A stretch of DNA of 21,019 nt from Planctomycetota bacterium (GCA_030637065.1 DAOVVQ010000025.1:1-21019); one strand, 5' to 3'. Shown: positions 5,926 to 14,465, counted from the stretch's first letter. Made by a program: numbers and translations. The notes: generated by a model not told the origin, from the sequence alone.

Positions 5926-7701
5926 ATGTTTGAAAAGAGATATGTCAGGGTAACAATCTTTTTGGCTGGGGTGCTTCTGGCCGCTCCCCAGGGTTTTTGC
6001 GAAGGTCTCGAGTCGGACTGGAACGATTTTCTGCATTACACGGCGATAGGTCGTCTTGACCTTGCCAGCGGTTACGGCCAGAAGATCATCGACGGCAATG
6101 CCGACCCGCTCGAACTCCTTGAGCTAAGTGAGGATAATCCGAACGGTTACCGGATCCTGCTTCGGCTCAATGACAGCAGCGCCGAGCTTCGGGAAGTAAG
6201 CGGTCTGATACTTGATATTATCGAAGAGGGTCGTTTGATGCGTCGAACGGACCCGAAGATAATTACGCAGGAGATACGTCGTCTCAGTACGACGATCCGG
6301 GGGCGCATCGCCGCAGAGCAGCGGCTCAAGAATGCCGGCGAATATGCGATTCCTTTTATGCTCTCAGCCCTGGCCGATTCGGACAGGTCCGATGAGTTCA
6401 GCAATATTACCGGCGCACTTCCGAAGATCGGCAGGACAGCGGTTCGGCCCCTGGTCGCGGCGCTTCAGACGGATAACATCGCGGTTAAGGCCGAGGTGAT
6501 CCGTGCGTTAGGCGAGATCGGCTATCCTCAATCGATCGGGTATCTTAAGTTCGTGGTCGAAAACGATGAGAGCGAGCAGATGCGGGGCCTGGCGGAGCAG
6601 GCGATCGGCAAGATCGATCCCGCAGCGGCTAAACTGCCTGCGGCGGAGCATTTGTTCAGTCTTGGCGAGTCTTATTACTATCACGCCGAATCGGTCGCTC
6701 CGAACGCTGAGTATGATTTTGCCAATATTTGGTTCTGGAATGCCGATGAGGGCGAGCTGGTCCGTGAGGAAGTTGCGCAGGAGTATTTCAACGAGCTGAT
6801 GGCGATGCGGCTAAGTGAGTGGGCCTTGAAGGCGGATAAGGACCTCGGCAAGGCGATAGCACTTTGGATCGCGGCGTTTTACAAGGCGGAGGCCACGGGT
6901 ATCGCCCAGCCGCAGTATTTTGGCGACGGTCATGCCGATGCGATGACTTATGCAACGACAGCCGGTCCGGAATATCTGCACCAGGCGCTTGAGCGGGCCC
7001 TCAATGAGGGCAACGGTTATGTCGCTTTGGGGGTTGTCGAGGCGCTTGCAGCCAATGCGGGCGAAAAGTCATTGTTGTATCGTATCGGCACCGATCAGCC
7101 GCTGGTCGAGGCGCTGAGCTTCGACGACCGCAAGGTTCGCTACAGTGCGGCGATCGCGATCGGTCAGGCCGGTCCGGCGTCGGAGTTTGTCGGCAGCGAG
7201 TTGATCATTGAGAACCTGTCAGCGGCGGTTTCAGGCGCCGGTGCCGACGAATTGGGGGCGGAACTTTCGGATATTTACTCGATCCGTGCGATCGAGGTCC
7301 TTCTTAAACTGGCGATCGGTCGCAACAATACCGTCGATCTGAGCGAGTCATTGGAAGCTGTAATCAATGCGACGCATTCCGATCGTACTGAAATGCAGAT
7401 TTTAGCTGGTAATGTCCTGGCTCGTCTTGTCAGCCCGGACGCCCAGCGGGCGATAGCGGATATGGCGATCAGAGAAGCTAACGATATTGAGGTTCGCAAG
7501 CAGGCTTTTGCTTCGTTGGCGGTTTCGGCGAAGATGAATGCGAAGCTGCTGACGGAAGAGCAGGTTGACGCGATATATTCGCTGATCAGTTCGGATGAGA
7601 CCGATGTTCAGTTGCGAACGGCTGCGGCGAGCGCCTACGGGGCCCTTAACCTTCCGAGTGAGAGGGTTAAGGATTTGATCTTGACCCAGGCAGCCAGTTG
7701 A
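5926..7701 (+). CDS. Secreted HEAT-repeat protein
   Basis: 591 residues from ATG 5926. Residues 1-25 form a signal peptide (basic start, hydrophobic VTIFLAGVLLAA, cleavage near GFC/EG), so the protein is exported. HEAT-type helical repeats are visible around residues 140-235, for example AVRPLVAALQ, AEVIRALGEIG and GLAEQAIGKID, each a pair of helices with the usual Ala/Gly/Ile pattern. They recur near 400 (RYSAAIAIGQAG) and at the C-terminus (LRTAAASAYGAL). No catalytic motif is seen. Such arrays usually act as protein-binding scaffolds. It follows the consensus promoter and is 136 bases upstream of atpZ in the same direction. Whether it works with the ATP synthase or is merely a neighbour is unknown. 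Close family not recognised. Confidence 0.8.
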   Translation: MFEKRYVRVTIFLAGVLLAAPQGFCEGLESDWNDFLHYTAIGRLDLASGYGQKIIDGNADPLELLELSEDNPNGYRILLRLNDSSAELREVSGLILDIIEEGRLMRRTDPKIITQEIRRLSTTIRGRIAAEQRLKNAGEYAIPFMLSALADSDRSDEFSNITGALPKIGRTAVRPLVAALQTDNIAVKAEVIRALGEIGYPQSIGYLKFVVENDESEQMRGLAEQAIGKIDPAAAKLPAAEHLFSLGESYYYHAESVAPNAEYDFANIWFWNADEGELVREEVAQEYFNELMAMRLSEWALKADKDLGKAIALWIAAFYKAEATGIAQPQYFGDGHADAMTYATTAGPEYLHQALERALNEGNGYVALGVVEALAANAGEKSLLYRIGTDQPLVEALSFDDRKVRYSAAIAIGQAGPASEFVGSELIIENLSAAVSGAGADELGAELSDIYSIRAIEVLLKLAIGRNNTVDLSESLEAVINATHSDRTEMQILAGNVLARLVSPDAQRAIADMAIREANDIEVRKQAFASLAVSAKMNAKLLTEEQVDAIYSLISSDETDVQLRTAAASAYGALNLPSERVKDLILTQAAS

Positions 7702-7727
7702 ATCGCCATCAGGTCGATTTGATGAGC

Positions 7728-7749
7728 TAAGGGTTGGCTTTGGCCCTTA
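7728..7749 (+). other. Small hairpin after the HEAT-protein gene
   Basis: TAAGGG (7728-7733) pairs with CCCTTA (7744-7749), with G-U pairs continuing inward. No T-run follows, so it is not a good terminator. It may reduce read-through or mark an mRNA processing point before atpZ. Confidence 0.3.
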
Positions 7750-7837
7750 AAAAGGGATGTTTGCATTCGCCCAGCGGGCTACGGACAGTAGCGGCAGCGG
7801 GCAGCGGCAGTATTTTTAGTTGGTTTTCGAGACCGGT

Positions 7838-8059
7838 ATGAAGAAACATGGCCGCAAAAAGGATTTTTTGGGCGAGGGCGCCGGCGGGCTTCGCTGGATG
7901 AGCGCCGGTATCGAGTTTTGCGGGGTGATAGCGCTGTTTTGTTATATCGGCTATCGGCTGGACAGGTATTTTGGTTTCGAGATACCGTATATGCTGATGA
8001 CGGGTTTCTTTATAGGCTTCATTGGGATGCTTTACCTGTTCTATAAGGAGTCGAAGTAG
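7838..8059 (+). CDS. atpZ: AtpZ-type small membrane protein of the ATP synthase cluster
   Basis: 73 residues from ATG 7838; an in-frame TTG at 7820 would add six. A basic start (KKHGRKKD) is followed by two hydrophobic segments: SAGIEFCGVIALFCYIGYRL, about residues 20-40, and a second at about 47-66. The GYRLDRYFG link is typical of the AtpZ/AtpI group (ATPase_gene1-type). These proteins sit at the head of many atp operons and are linked to assembly of the c-ring and to Mg2+/Ca2+ handling. There are only 49 bases between this gene and atpB, so no separate AtpI gene is present. The ribosome-binding site is weak. Confidence 0.7.
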   Translation: MKKHGRKKDFLGEGAGGLRWMSAGIEFCGVIALFCYIGYRLDRYFGFEIPYMLMTGFFIGFIGMLYLFYKESK

Positions 8060-8108
8060 CGATAGCTGTAGTGTGACCATGGATTGGTTTTTGCGATAAG
8101 GCGATTGC

Positions 8109-8912
8109 GTGTATTTAAACGGTCCGACGTTAATGTTCCAGTTGTCTCCCGCGGCCCTTGCCAGCGGGGGCGGCGACGGCGGCATGAACCCGCTGGAACA
8201 TGTTGTTGCGCATGAGATTTTCAGGGTGTGGGGTATCAGCGTCAGCAACCACATGTTGATGGTCGCTGTTGCGGGGGTGTTTCTGGTTGTGGTCCTTCCT
8301 TTGGCTCTTCGCGATAAGGGCATGGTTCGCAAGGGCCTTGGCAACCTGATCGAGGCGATCTGCGTTTTCATTCGTGAAGAGATCGCCAGACCGTTTTTAG
8401 GTGATCGGACAGACAAGCATATCGGTTTTTTGTGGACGCTGTTTTTCTTTGTCCTGACGCTGAACCTGCTGGGCATGATCCCATTGGGTCCGTTGGGCGG
8501 GACGGCGACGGCGAATATATGGGTGGCGGGCAGTCTGGGCCTTTCGGCGTTCGTGATGATTCATGTCTCCGGGATGAGGGAGCAGGGTTTTGGGGGGTAC
8601 GTCCGCAATTTTGTTCCGACCGTTCCGTGGCCGATGGTTCCGTTTATGTATTTTCTCGAAATCGTCGGCGCTCTGGTCAAGCCTTTTGCTCTTTCGGTTC
8701 GACTTTTTGCCAATATGCTGGCCGGTCACGTGGTTCTGGCAACGCTGCTGGGTCTTATTTACCTGTTCCAGAATTATTTTGTAGGCATTGCGACAGTTTT
8801 TGGTATGGTCTTGATGAGTATATTGGAGCTTCTGGTCGCGTTTTTGCAGGCGTATATTTTTACGTTCCTGACGACGATATTTATAGGTTTTGCGGTCAAG
8901 CCCGAGCATTAG
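8109..8912 (+). CDS. atpB: ATP synthase F0 subunit a
   Basis: 267 residues. Subunit a forms the two half-channels through which ions reach the c-ring. The start is GTG at 8109, with AAGG at 8098-8101 seven bases before it. Five to six hydrophobic helices are visible. The essential stator arginine lies in PFALSVRLFANMLAGH at Arg198, matching the LRLFGNMxAG region of other bacteria. ILELLVAFLQAYIFTFL near 238-254 is the final conserved helix, with the usual Glu and Gln. The N-terminal segment has a Gly-rich stretch (19-25) and no clear signal peptide. It is second in the cluster after atpZ, with atpE 75 bases further on. Confidence 0.95.
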   Translation: MYLNGPTLMFQLSPAALASGGGDGGMNPLEHVVAHEIFRVWGISVSNHMLMVAVAGVFLVVVLPLALRDKGMVRKGLGNLIEAICVFIREEIARPFLGDRTDKHIGFLWTLFFFVLTLNLLGMIPLGPLGGTATANIWVAGSLGLSAFVMIHVSGMREQGFGGYVRNFVPTVPWPMVPFMYFLEIVGALVKPFALSVRLFANMLAGHVVLATLLGLIYLFQNYFVGIATVFGMVLMSILELLVAFLQAYIFTFLTTIFIGFAVKPEH

Positions 8913-8987
8913 GCGGGCCTGCATACGGTTTGTTTTTCGGATAATAAATGGTCATGACGAGGATTTGAGTTTGGAGGTACATGTCAG

Positions 8988-9347
8988 ATGGCGAGATCAA
9001 GAATTAACGTTTCGTTGCTTGTGCTGGTTGGTGTTGCAGTTTTGTTTGTTTCAGGTGCGGCGTACGGCGCCGAAACAGCCCCGCCGGATACGGAAGAAGG
9101 GTCGCCGGTGATGAGCGGTGCTGTATTTGGGATGTTGGGGGCCCTGTTAGGCGCTGGCGTGATAGTTGCGGGCGCCGCTTTCGGTATCGGCAAGATAGCC
9201 GTCGGTGCAACCGAGGCGATATCGCGTCAGCCCGAGGCCGGCGGCAGGATATTTACCAGCATGGTCATTGCCGCCTCGCTGATCGAGGGTCTGGCGTTTT
9301 TTGGGCTAATCGTTTGTTTCGTGGCGATCTTCCGAATGACACCATAG
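8988..9347 (+). CDS. atpE: ATP synthase F0 subunit c with N-terminal extension
   Basis: 119 residues, well above the usual 75-90. The rotor hairpin is clear. Helix 1 runs about 45-75 (Gly/Ala-rich, GAGVIVAGAAFGIG). The polar loop is RQPEA (80-84). Helix 2 runs about 90-114 and carries the ion-binding carboxylate Glu100 in SLIEGLAFF. Residues flanking Glu100 are Ile/Gly, and the position of the Na+-type Gln in helix 1 is Ile67, so proton coupling is expected. The extra 39 residues at the N-terminus look like a signal peptide (hydrophobic 9-25, AYG/AE cleavage) followed by an acidic linker. The start at 8988 has GGAGG ten bases upstream; the ATG at 8981 is out of frame and soon stops. Confidence 0.95.
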   Translation: MARSRINVSLLVLVGVAVLFVSGAAYGAETAPPDTEEGSPVMSGAVFGMLGALLGAGVIVAGAAFGIGKIAVGATEAISRQPEAGGRIFTSMVIAASLIEGLAFFGLIVCFVAIFRMTP

Positions 9348-9360
9348 AGGGCTCAGAACT

Positions 9361-9954
9361 ATGCGGACCAGGTTGTTATTAGTGTTATCGATCCTGTGCG
9401 GTCTGTGCGCGGCGGCGTATGGCTCCCAGGAGCCCAGCGGCGATGTGAGTCTCTTTAGCGGCGGTTTGGCCGATGCGGTATGGACGATGCTGGTGTTTGT
9501 GGGCCTTCTGTTTTTGCTTTGGAAGGTCGCGTGGAAACCGATGCTCGCGGGCCTTCAGTCGCGAGAGGACCATATCCAAAGTGAGATCGATGAGGCTGAG
9601 GCGACCAATAAAGAGTCGCAGAAAGTCCTTGCTGACTATCAGGCCAAACTTGCCAAGGTGGACAAGGAGGGCGAGCGGATGTTGGCATCGTATGTCCGTC
9701 GCGGCGAGCAGCATGAGCGGGAGCTTACGACTAAGACCAGAGAGCAGGTCGAGGCGATGAAGGTCAAGGCCGATATCGATATCGCCCGGGCCAGGAGCCA
9801 GGCCGAGTTGGAACTGCTCGATGGGGCTGGGGAACTGATCGTCAGGCTCGGCGAGGAGATATTAGGCAAATCGATGAATGACGAGGATAACCGGCGCCTG
9901 ATCGCCGAGGCGGTCGAGCGGCTAAAGCTGGACAGAACGAATAAGAGTGATTGA
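9361..9954 (+). CDS. atpF: ATP synthase F0 subunit b
   Basis: 197 residues. Subunit b is the peripheral stalk that ties F1 to subunit a. A signal-peptide-like segment (1-22, ending CAAAYG) precedes the expected membrane anchor at about 38-56 (WTMLVFVGLLFLLWKVAW). Then comes KPMLAGLQSRE and a long charged coiled-coil helix to about 185. Most b subunits have only the one anchor, so the extra leader is unusual and matches that on subunit c. GAGG at 9347-9350 is ten bases upstream. The gene lies 13 bases after atpE. No second b' gene is present, so a homodimer is expected. Confidence 0.93.
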   Translation: MRTRLLLVLSILCGLCAAAYGSQEPSGDVSLFSGGLADAVWTMLVFVGLLFLLWKVAWKPMLAGLQSREDHIQSEIDEAEATNKESQKVLADYQAKLAKVDKEGERMLASYVRRGEQHERELTTKTREQVEAMKVKADIDIARARSQAELELLDGAGELIVRLGEEILGKSMNDEDNRRLIAEAVERLKLDRTNKSD

Positions 9955-9986
9955 CGGATAATCGGCAATAATAGCGTAAAGGGAGC

Positions 9987-10598
9987 TTGTTGGCTGTCGT
10001 GAGCGAGTCGACGCGAAATGTTGTTTGGCAGGTATACAGCGAGGTGCTCTTCGAGCTGGCCCGGCAGATGGAGCTGCTTGACCCGATAGTCGAGGACCTT
10101 TCGCGTGTCGCCGCGGTATTGAAGGCGGAAGGCGAGTTTGCCCGGCTATTGAATTCGCAGTCGGTCGAGGGCGACGAAAAGGTCGAGATCGTTCGGCGGG
10201 TCTTTTCCGGGCGGGTGAGCGAACTGACGCTGAACTTTTTCTGCGTGCTTGTGCGGAGGGGCAGGGTTGGCTTTTTGTCGGGCATCTGCGACAGGTACGA
10301 AACGCTGGTCGATACTTACCGCAAGCGGCAACTCGTGGAAGTAACGGTGGCAAAGGAGGTCGATGGCGAGGCGATGGCCGGGCTAAAGGCCGAACTTGGC
10401 GATGCGATCGCAGGCGAGGTAAAGCTCTCGGTAAAGGTCGACCCGGAGATCATAGGCGGAATCATTATAAAGAAGGACGACCGGGTCATTGACCACTCGG
10501 TTAAGCGGATCCTGGAGCGGGCGGTTAAGAGTATTATGGACAAGACGCAGGCCGACAGAGACAGCCGGGCGGAAGGTGCCGATGAAGCGGCGAAGTGA
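9987..10598 (+). CDS. atpH: ATP synthase F1 subunit delta
   Basis: 203 residues. Delta caps the alpha3beta3 head and binds the b stalk. The N-terminal helical domain (about 8-110) includes VYSEVLFELARQ and LNFFCVLVRRGRVGFL. The C-terminal signature GGIIIKKDDRVIDHSVKRIL (about 159-178) is diagnostic. A hydrophilic tail of some 20 residues follows. The start is uncertain: AAAGGGAG at 9978-9985 is followed by in-frame TTG at 9987 and 9990 and GTG at 9999. No start is ATG. The spacing from atpF (32 bases) fits an operon. Confidence 0.92.
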   Translation: MLAVVSESTRNVVWQVYSEVLFELARQMELLDPIVEDLSRVAAVLKAEGEFARLLNSQSVEGDEKVEIVRRVFSGRVSELTLNFFCVLVRRGRVGFLSGICDRYETLVDTYRKRQLVEVTVAKEVDGEAMAGLKAELGDAIAGEVKLSVKVDPEIIGGIIIKKDDRVIDHSVKRILERAVKSIMDKTQADRDSRAEGADEAAK

Positions 10599-10634
10599 CG
10601 GGACGGGAAATAAGATTCAGTCAGGCAGCGATAG

Positions 10635-12158
10635 ATGAATTTTGATGTTAACGAGATAAGTAATCTGATCAAGCGGGAGATCGACCATTACAAGGGTGCG
10701 ATCGATGTCGCTCGTGTCGGTAAGGTTCTGGAAGTTGGCGATGGTATTGCCCGGCTCTACGGGCTCGACAGCGTCATGGTCGGCGAGATGGTGATATTCG
10801 AGGGCGATGTCGCCGGCGAGGTCTTCAACCTTGAGGAAGAATCGGTCGGTGTTGTGATATACGGCGACTGGCGAAAGGTCCATGAGGGCTCTGAGGTCAC
10901 CGCGACGGGCAAGGTCCTGACGGTTCCGGTGGGCTTTGGTCTGTTGGGGCGGGTAGTCGACGGTCTGTGCGAGCCGATAGACGGGGCCGGCGGTTTCGAG
11001 CCCGACGGCAGCCGATTGGTCGAGTTTGCCGCGCCGGGTATCGCTCATCGCGAGCCGGTCAATGAGCCGCTGGTGACGGGACTGAAATGTGTAGATTCGA
11101 TGATCCCGGTCGGCAAGGGTCAGCGGGAGCTGATCATCGGTGACCGCAAGACGGGCAAGACGGCGATCGGGCTCGATACGATAATCAATCAGAAGGGCCG
11201 GGATGTGATCTGTGTTTACGTCGCTGTCGGCCAGAAGGAATCGACGGTCGCCGAGGTCGCCTCGATCCTTCGCGAGCACGGGGCGATGGATTATACGGTG
11301 ATAGTCTCGGCCTGTGCCGGTTCGAGCGCGGCGATGCAGTATGTCGCGCCCTATGCCGGTACCGCGGTGGCCGAGTTTTTCATGTACGAGCACGGCAAGG
11401 ATACGCTTTGTGTTTATGACGACCTGAGCAAACATGCGATCGCGTATCGCGAGATTAGCCTGCTGCTGCGTCGTCCGCCTGGCCGGGAGGCCTATCCGGG
11501 CGATGTGTTCTATCTTCACAGCCGCCTGCTGGAGCGGAGCACGAAGCTGTCAAAGGCGATGGGCGGCGGCTCGCTTACGGCCCTGCCGATAGTCGAGACC
11601 CTGGAAGGTCAGGTCTCGGCGTATATACCGACGAATGTGATATCGATCACTGACGGCCAGATATACCTTCAGCGGGACCTTTTCCTTAGCGGTGTTCGCC
11701 CCGCCGTCGATGTCGGTATCAGTGTAAGCCGGGTCGGCGGTCATGCCCAGCCGGCGGCGATGGCCAAAGTCGCGCCCAAACTCCGGCTCGATCTGGCGGC
11801 GTTTCGCGAGATGCAGGATTTTGCCCGTTTGGGGACCGAGCTTGACGATGCGGCACAGGCCCAGCTTGACTTAGGCTGCAGGATGGTCGAGATCTTAAGG
11901 CAAAGGCAGTTCGCCCCCTTGAGTGTCGGCGAGCAGGTAGTGAGTATTCTGGCTGGCTCGTCCGGGCAGATCGATGATATCGAGGTCGCCAGGGTCGGGC
12001 ATTTCGTCGATGAGATGCTGCTGTGGCTCAAGCTGGAAGCGAGCGAATACATCGACACGATCAACGAGACGGGCAAGCTAAGCGACGAACTCGAGAAGGA
12101 TCTGATCGAGGCGATTGGGACTTATAAAACGATCTACAGCTTTTCGTACGGTGGTTAG
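10635..12158 (+). CDS. atpA: ATP synthase F1 subunit alpha
   Basis: 507 residues, the normal length. Alpha forms the hexameric head with beta and holds the non-catalytic nucleotide sites. Seen: the beta-barrel domain with GDGIARLYGL (35-44), the P-loop GDRKTGKTA (169-177), VYVAVGQKESTV, PYAGTAVAEFF, and GISVSRVGGHAQ with the arginine finger Arg366. The C-terminal helical domain runs from about 385. The ribosome-binding site is weak. The gene is 36 bases after atpH and only two bases before atpG, suggesting translational coupling with gamma. Confidence 0.97.
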   Translation: MNFDVNEISNLIKREIDHYKGAIDVARVGKVLEVGDGIARLYGLDSVMVGEMVIFEGDVAGEVFNLEEESVGVVIYGDWRKVHEGSEVTATGKVLTVPVGFGLLGRVVDGLCEPIDGAGGFEPDGSRLVEFAAPGIAHREPVNEPLVTGLKCVDSMIPVGKGQRELIIGDRKTGKTAIGLDTIINQKGRDVICVYVAVGQKESTVAEVASILREHGAMDYTVIVSACAGSSAAMQYVAPYAGTAVAEFFMYEHGKDTLCVYDDLSKHAIAYREISLLLRRPPGREAYPGDVFYLHSRLLERSTKLSKAMGGGSLTALPIVETLEGQVSAYIPTNVISITDGQIYLQRDLFLSGVRPAVDVGISVSRVGGHAQPAAMAKVAPKLRLDLAAFREMQDFARLGTELDDAAQAQLDLGCRMVEILRQRQFAPLSVGEQVVSILAGSSGQIDDIEVARVGHFVDEMLLWLKLEASEYIDTINETGKLSDELEKDLIEAIGTYKTIYSFSYGG

Positions 12159-12160
12159 AG

Positions 12161-13048
12161 ATGGCAGGTGCGCGTCAAATATTGGCTCGGCGTCAAACGG
12201 CTGAGAGTATATGCAAGGTAACGCACACGATGGAGACGGTAAGTTCGGTGCGGTACCGCCAGTATTATAAACGGTGGGCCGGCGGTGTGAGCTTTTACGA
12301 TTCGCTCGCCCAGCTGGCATACCTGGTGGTCACAGCGGAAAAAACGATCGACCACCCCCTGATGGCGGGCAACGACTCTAACTGCAACGCGGTTATCGTA
12401 ACCGGCAGCAACCGCGGCCTTTGCGGGGCCTATAACAGCAATATATTCGCCCTGATAAAAGTTCATGTAAATATGGCCAAACGGTTCGGCAGGCGGCTTA
12501 AGATATATGCCCAGGGCAGGAAGGTGGTCAACTTTCTCAAAAATCGCGGCATCGAATTAGCCGGTGTGTATGAGGATTTTGACGAGGTTCCCAGCGTCGA
12601 GCAGGCCGGGGCGATCTCGGAGGATTTCGTCAAGCAGTATCTCTCCGGCGAGATCGGTCGCCTTGGCATGGTTTATACCCGGTTTCATTCCCCAGCCAGC
12701 CAGAAGGCCCAGACGCTGGCGCTTCTGCCGGTTTCGGACCTTATCGACGATCTGACCACGCGGGCAACGGTTATCTGGCCGTGGGAGCTTGTGTTCGAGG
12801 ATTTTCTTCTGTCGCCGTCGGCGGAGGAGATCTTTGACGAGCTGGCAAGGATGATGATCCATACTGCGGTGTCGGGCTGTTTTGTCGAAGCAGCACTCAG
12901 CGAACATCTGGCCAGGGTTGTGGCGATGCGAAACGCGACCGATAACGCCGACGAGATGATCGGCGATCTTACAAGGGAATATAATCGACAGCGGCAAAGA
13001 CAGATTACCAGTGAAATGCTTGATATAATCGGAGGCAGCATTGGATAG
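12161..13048 (+). CDS. atpG: ATP synthase F1 subunit gamma
   Basis: 295 residues. Gamma is the rotating central shaft. The N-terminal helix begins GARQILARRQTAESI, somewhat diverged from the usual REIRRRI form. The Rossmann-like core contains TGSNRGLCGAYNSN (81-94), the family's best-known block. The C-terminal helix carries LTREYNRQRQRQITSEM and ends in DIIGGSIG, matching the conserved end of gamma. The start ATG lies two bases after the atpA stop, and the 3' end overlaps the atpD start by eight bases, so the three genes look tightly coupled. Confidence 0.95.
   Translation: MAGARQILARRQTAESICKVTHTMETVSSVRYRQYYKRWAGGVSFYDSLAQLAYLVVTAEKTIDHPLMAGNDSNCNAVIVTGSNRGLCGAYNSNIFALIKVHVNMAKRFGRRLKIYAQGRKVVNFLKNRGIELAGVYEDFDEVPSVEQAGAISEDFVKQYLSGEIGRLGMVYTRFHSPASQKAQTLALLPVSDLIDDLTTRATVIWPWELVFEDFLLSPSAEEIFDELARMMIHTAVSGCFVEAALSEHLARVVAMRNATDNADEMIGDLTREYNRQRQRQITSEMLDIIGGSIG
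13031..13035 (+). promoter_or_regulatory. Shine-Dalgarno for the TTG start of atpD inside atpG
   Basis: GGAGG lies within the last codons of atpG, five bases before the TTG at 13041. It is the strongest ribosome-binding site in the F1 block and supports the non-ATG start and the eight-base gene overlap. Confidence 0.75.
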
Positions 13049-14447
13049 CGGCAGGATAATACAGGTAGTCGGCAGTGTTTTTGATGCCGAGTTTGCGGGC
13101 GAGGATCTGCCTGCGATCTATAATGCGCTCAGGATCGAAGGGCGTCTTGAGGATCGCGAGTTTGTGCTCTTTGGCGAGGTCCAGCAGCACCTTGGCGCAA
13201 GGCGCGTCCGGGCGATCGCCCTTGGCAGCACGCAGGGACTTCGCCGGGGTATGGAGGTTGTCGATACCGGCGGGCCTATCGAGGTTCCGGTCGGCAAGGA
13301 GACGTTGGGGCGGGTGTTTAATGTCGTCGGCGAGCCGGTCGACGGTTTAGAGCCTGTTACGGACTGCCAGCGGCGGTCGATCCATCAGCCCTCGCCTAAG
13401 TTTGTCGAGCTTTCAGCCAAGTCCGAGATGTTCGAGACGGGGATCAAGGTCGTCGACCTTTTGTGCCCGTTCGTTAAGGGCGGCAAGACCGGGCTCTTTG
13501 GCGGGGCCGGCGTCGGAAAGACGGTGATGATCCAGGAGCTTATCGCGCGGATCGCGACCGAGCACGGCGGCTATTCGGTTTTTACCGGGGTCGGCGAGCG
13601 AACGCGGGAGGGTAACGACCTTTGGCTCGAGATGAAAAAGACCATGATCGGCGATACCGGGATGAGCGTGCTCGATAATACGTGCCTTGTGTTCGGGCAG
13701 ATGAACGAGCCGCCGGGCGCAAGGCTTCGCGTTGCGCTGGCGGGCCTTACGATGGCTGAGCACCTGTGCAAGACCAGCGGTGCTGAGACGCTGCTGTTTA
13801 TCGATAATATTTTTCGTTTCAGCCAGGCCGGCGCCGAGGTCTCGGCGCTTCTGGGACGGATACCGTCGGCGGTGGGCTATCAGCCGACATTAGCGACGGA
13901 AATGGGGCAGTTGCAGGAGCGGATCGCCTCGACGGCAGCCGGTGCGATCACCTCGGTTCAGGCGATTTATGTCCCCGCTGACGACCTGACGGACCCTGCC
14001 CCGGCGACGACGTTCAGCCATCTGGATTCTTCGGTGGTGCTCTCGCGAAAGATCGCCTCGAAGGGCATCTACCCGGCGGTCGATCCCTTAGAGAGCACGT
14101 CGCGGATACTCGACCGAAATGTAGTCGGCGACGAGCATTACGATGTCGCCCAGCAGGTCCTCGAATACCTCCAGCGGTATAACAACCTTCAGGATATCGT
14201 GGCGATATTGGGGGTCGATGAACTCAGCAATGCCGACCAGACGGCAGTAGCCAGAGCGCGCCGCCTCGAGCGGTTCTTCTCCCAGCCGTTTACGGTCACA
14301 AAGCAGTTTACAGGCCTCGAAGGCATCTATGTAAGCGTAGCTGACACGGTAAGAAGCTGCGCCGAAATATGCGAAGGCAAATGGGACCGCCAACCGGAAC
14401 AGGCGTTCATGTACATAGGTGCAATGGGCCAGGCGGGCGGCAAGTAA
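13041..14447 (+). CDS. atpD: ATP synthase F1 subunit beta (catalytic)
   Basis: 468 residues starting at TTG. Beta carries the catalytic sites for ATP synthesis. Seen: the P-loop GGAGVGKT (154-161), GERTREGNDL (185-194) with the catalytic Glu186, LLFIDNIFRF with the Walker B Asp255, and the ATP synthase signature PADDLTDPAPATTFSHLD (312-329). The usual DELSEED lever reads DELSNAD (393-399), so the acidic run is partly lost. The start fits the conserved first strand (GRIIQVVGSVFDAEF) and the GGAGG site. Codon use shifts towards A- and C-ending codons over the last 150 bases. atpC follows 18 bases later. Confidence 0.97.
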   Translation: MDSGRIIQVVGSVFDAEFAGEDLPAIYNALRIEGRLEDREFVLFGEVQQHLGARRVRAIALGSTQGLRRGMEVVDTGGPIEVPVGKETLGRVFNVVGEPVDGLEPVTDCQRRSIHQPSPKFVELSAKSEMFETGIKVVDLLCPFVKGGKTGLFGGAGVGKTVMIQELIARIATEHGGYSVFTGVGERTREGNDLWLEMKKTMIGDTGMSVLDNTCLVFGQMNEPPGARLRVALAGLTMAEHLCKTSGAETLLFIDNIFRFSQAGAEVSALLGRIPSAVGYQPTLATEMGQLQERIASTAAGAITSVQAIYVPADDLTDPAPATTFSHLDSSVVLSRKIASKGIYPAVDPLESTSRILDRNVVGDEHYDVAQQVLEYLQRYNNLQDIVAILGVDELSNADQTAVARARRLERFFSQPFTVTKQFTGLEGIYVSVADTVRSCAEICEGKWDRQPEQAFMYIGAMGQAGGK

Positions 14448-14465
14448 CTAACAGGGTGGTTGTTA

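Noticed and set aside
5677..6036. Minus-strand frame across the HEAT-protein promoter
   Set aside because: It overlaps a perfect promoter and the signal peptide of the next gene on the other strand, with no recognisable motif.
7727..8476. Minus-strand 249-residue frame opposite atpZ and atpB
   Set aside because: It is the shadow of two convincing ATP synthase genes.
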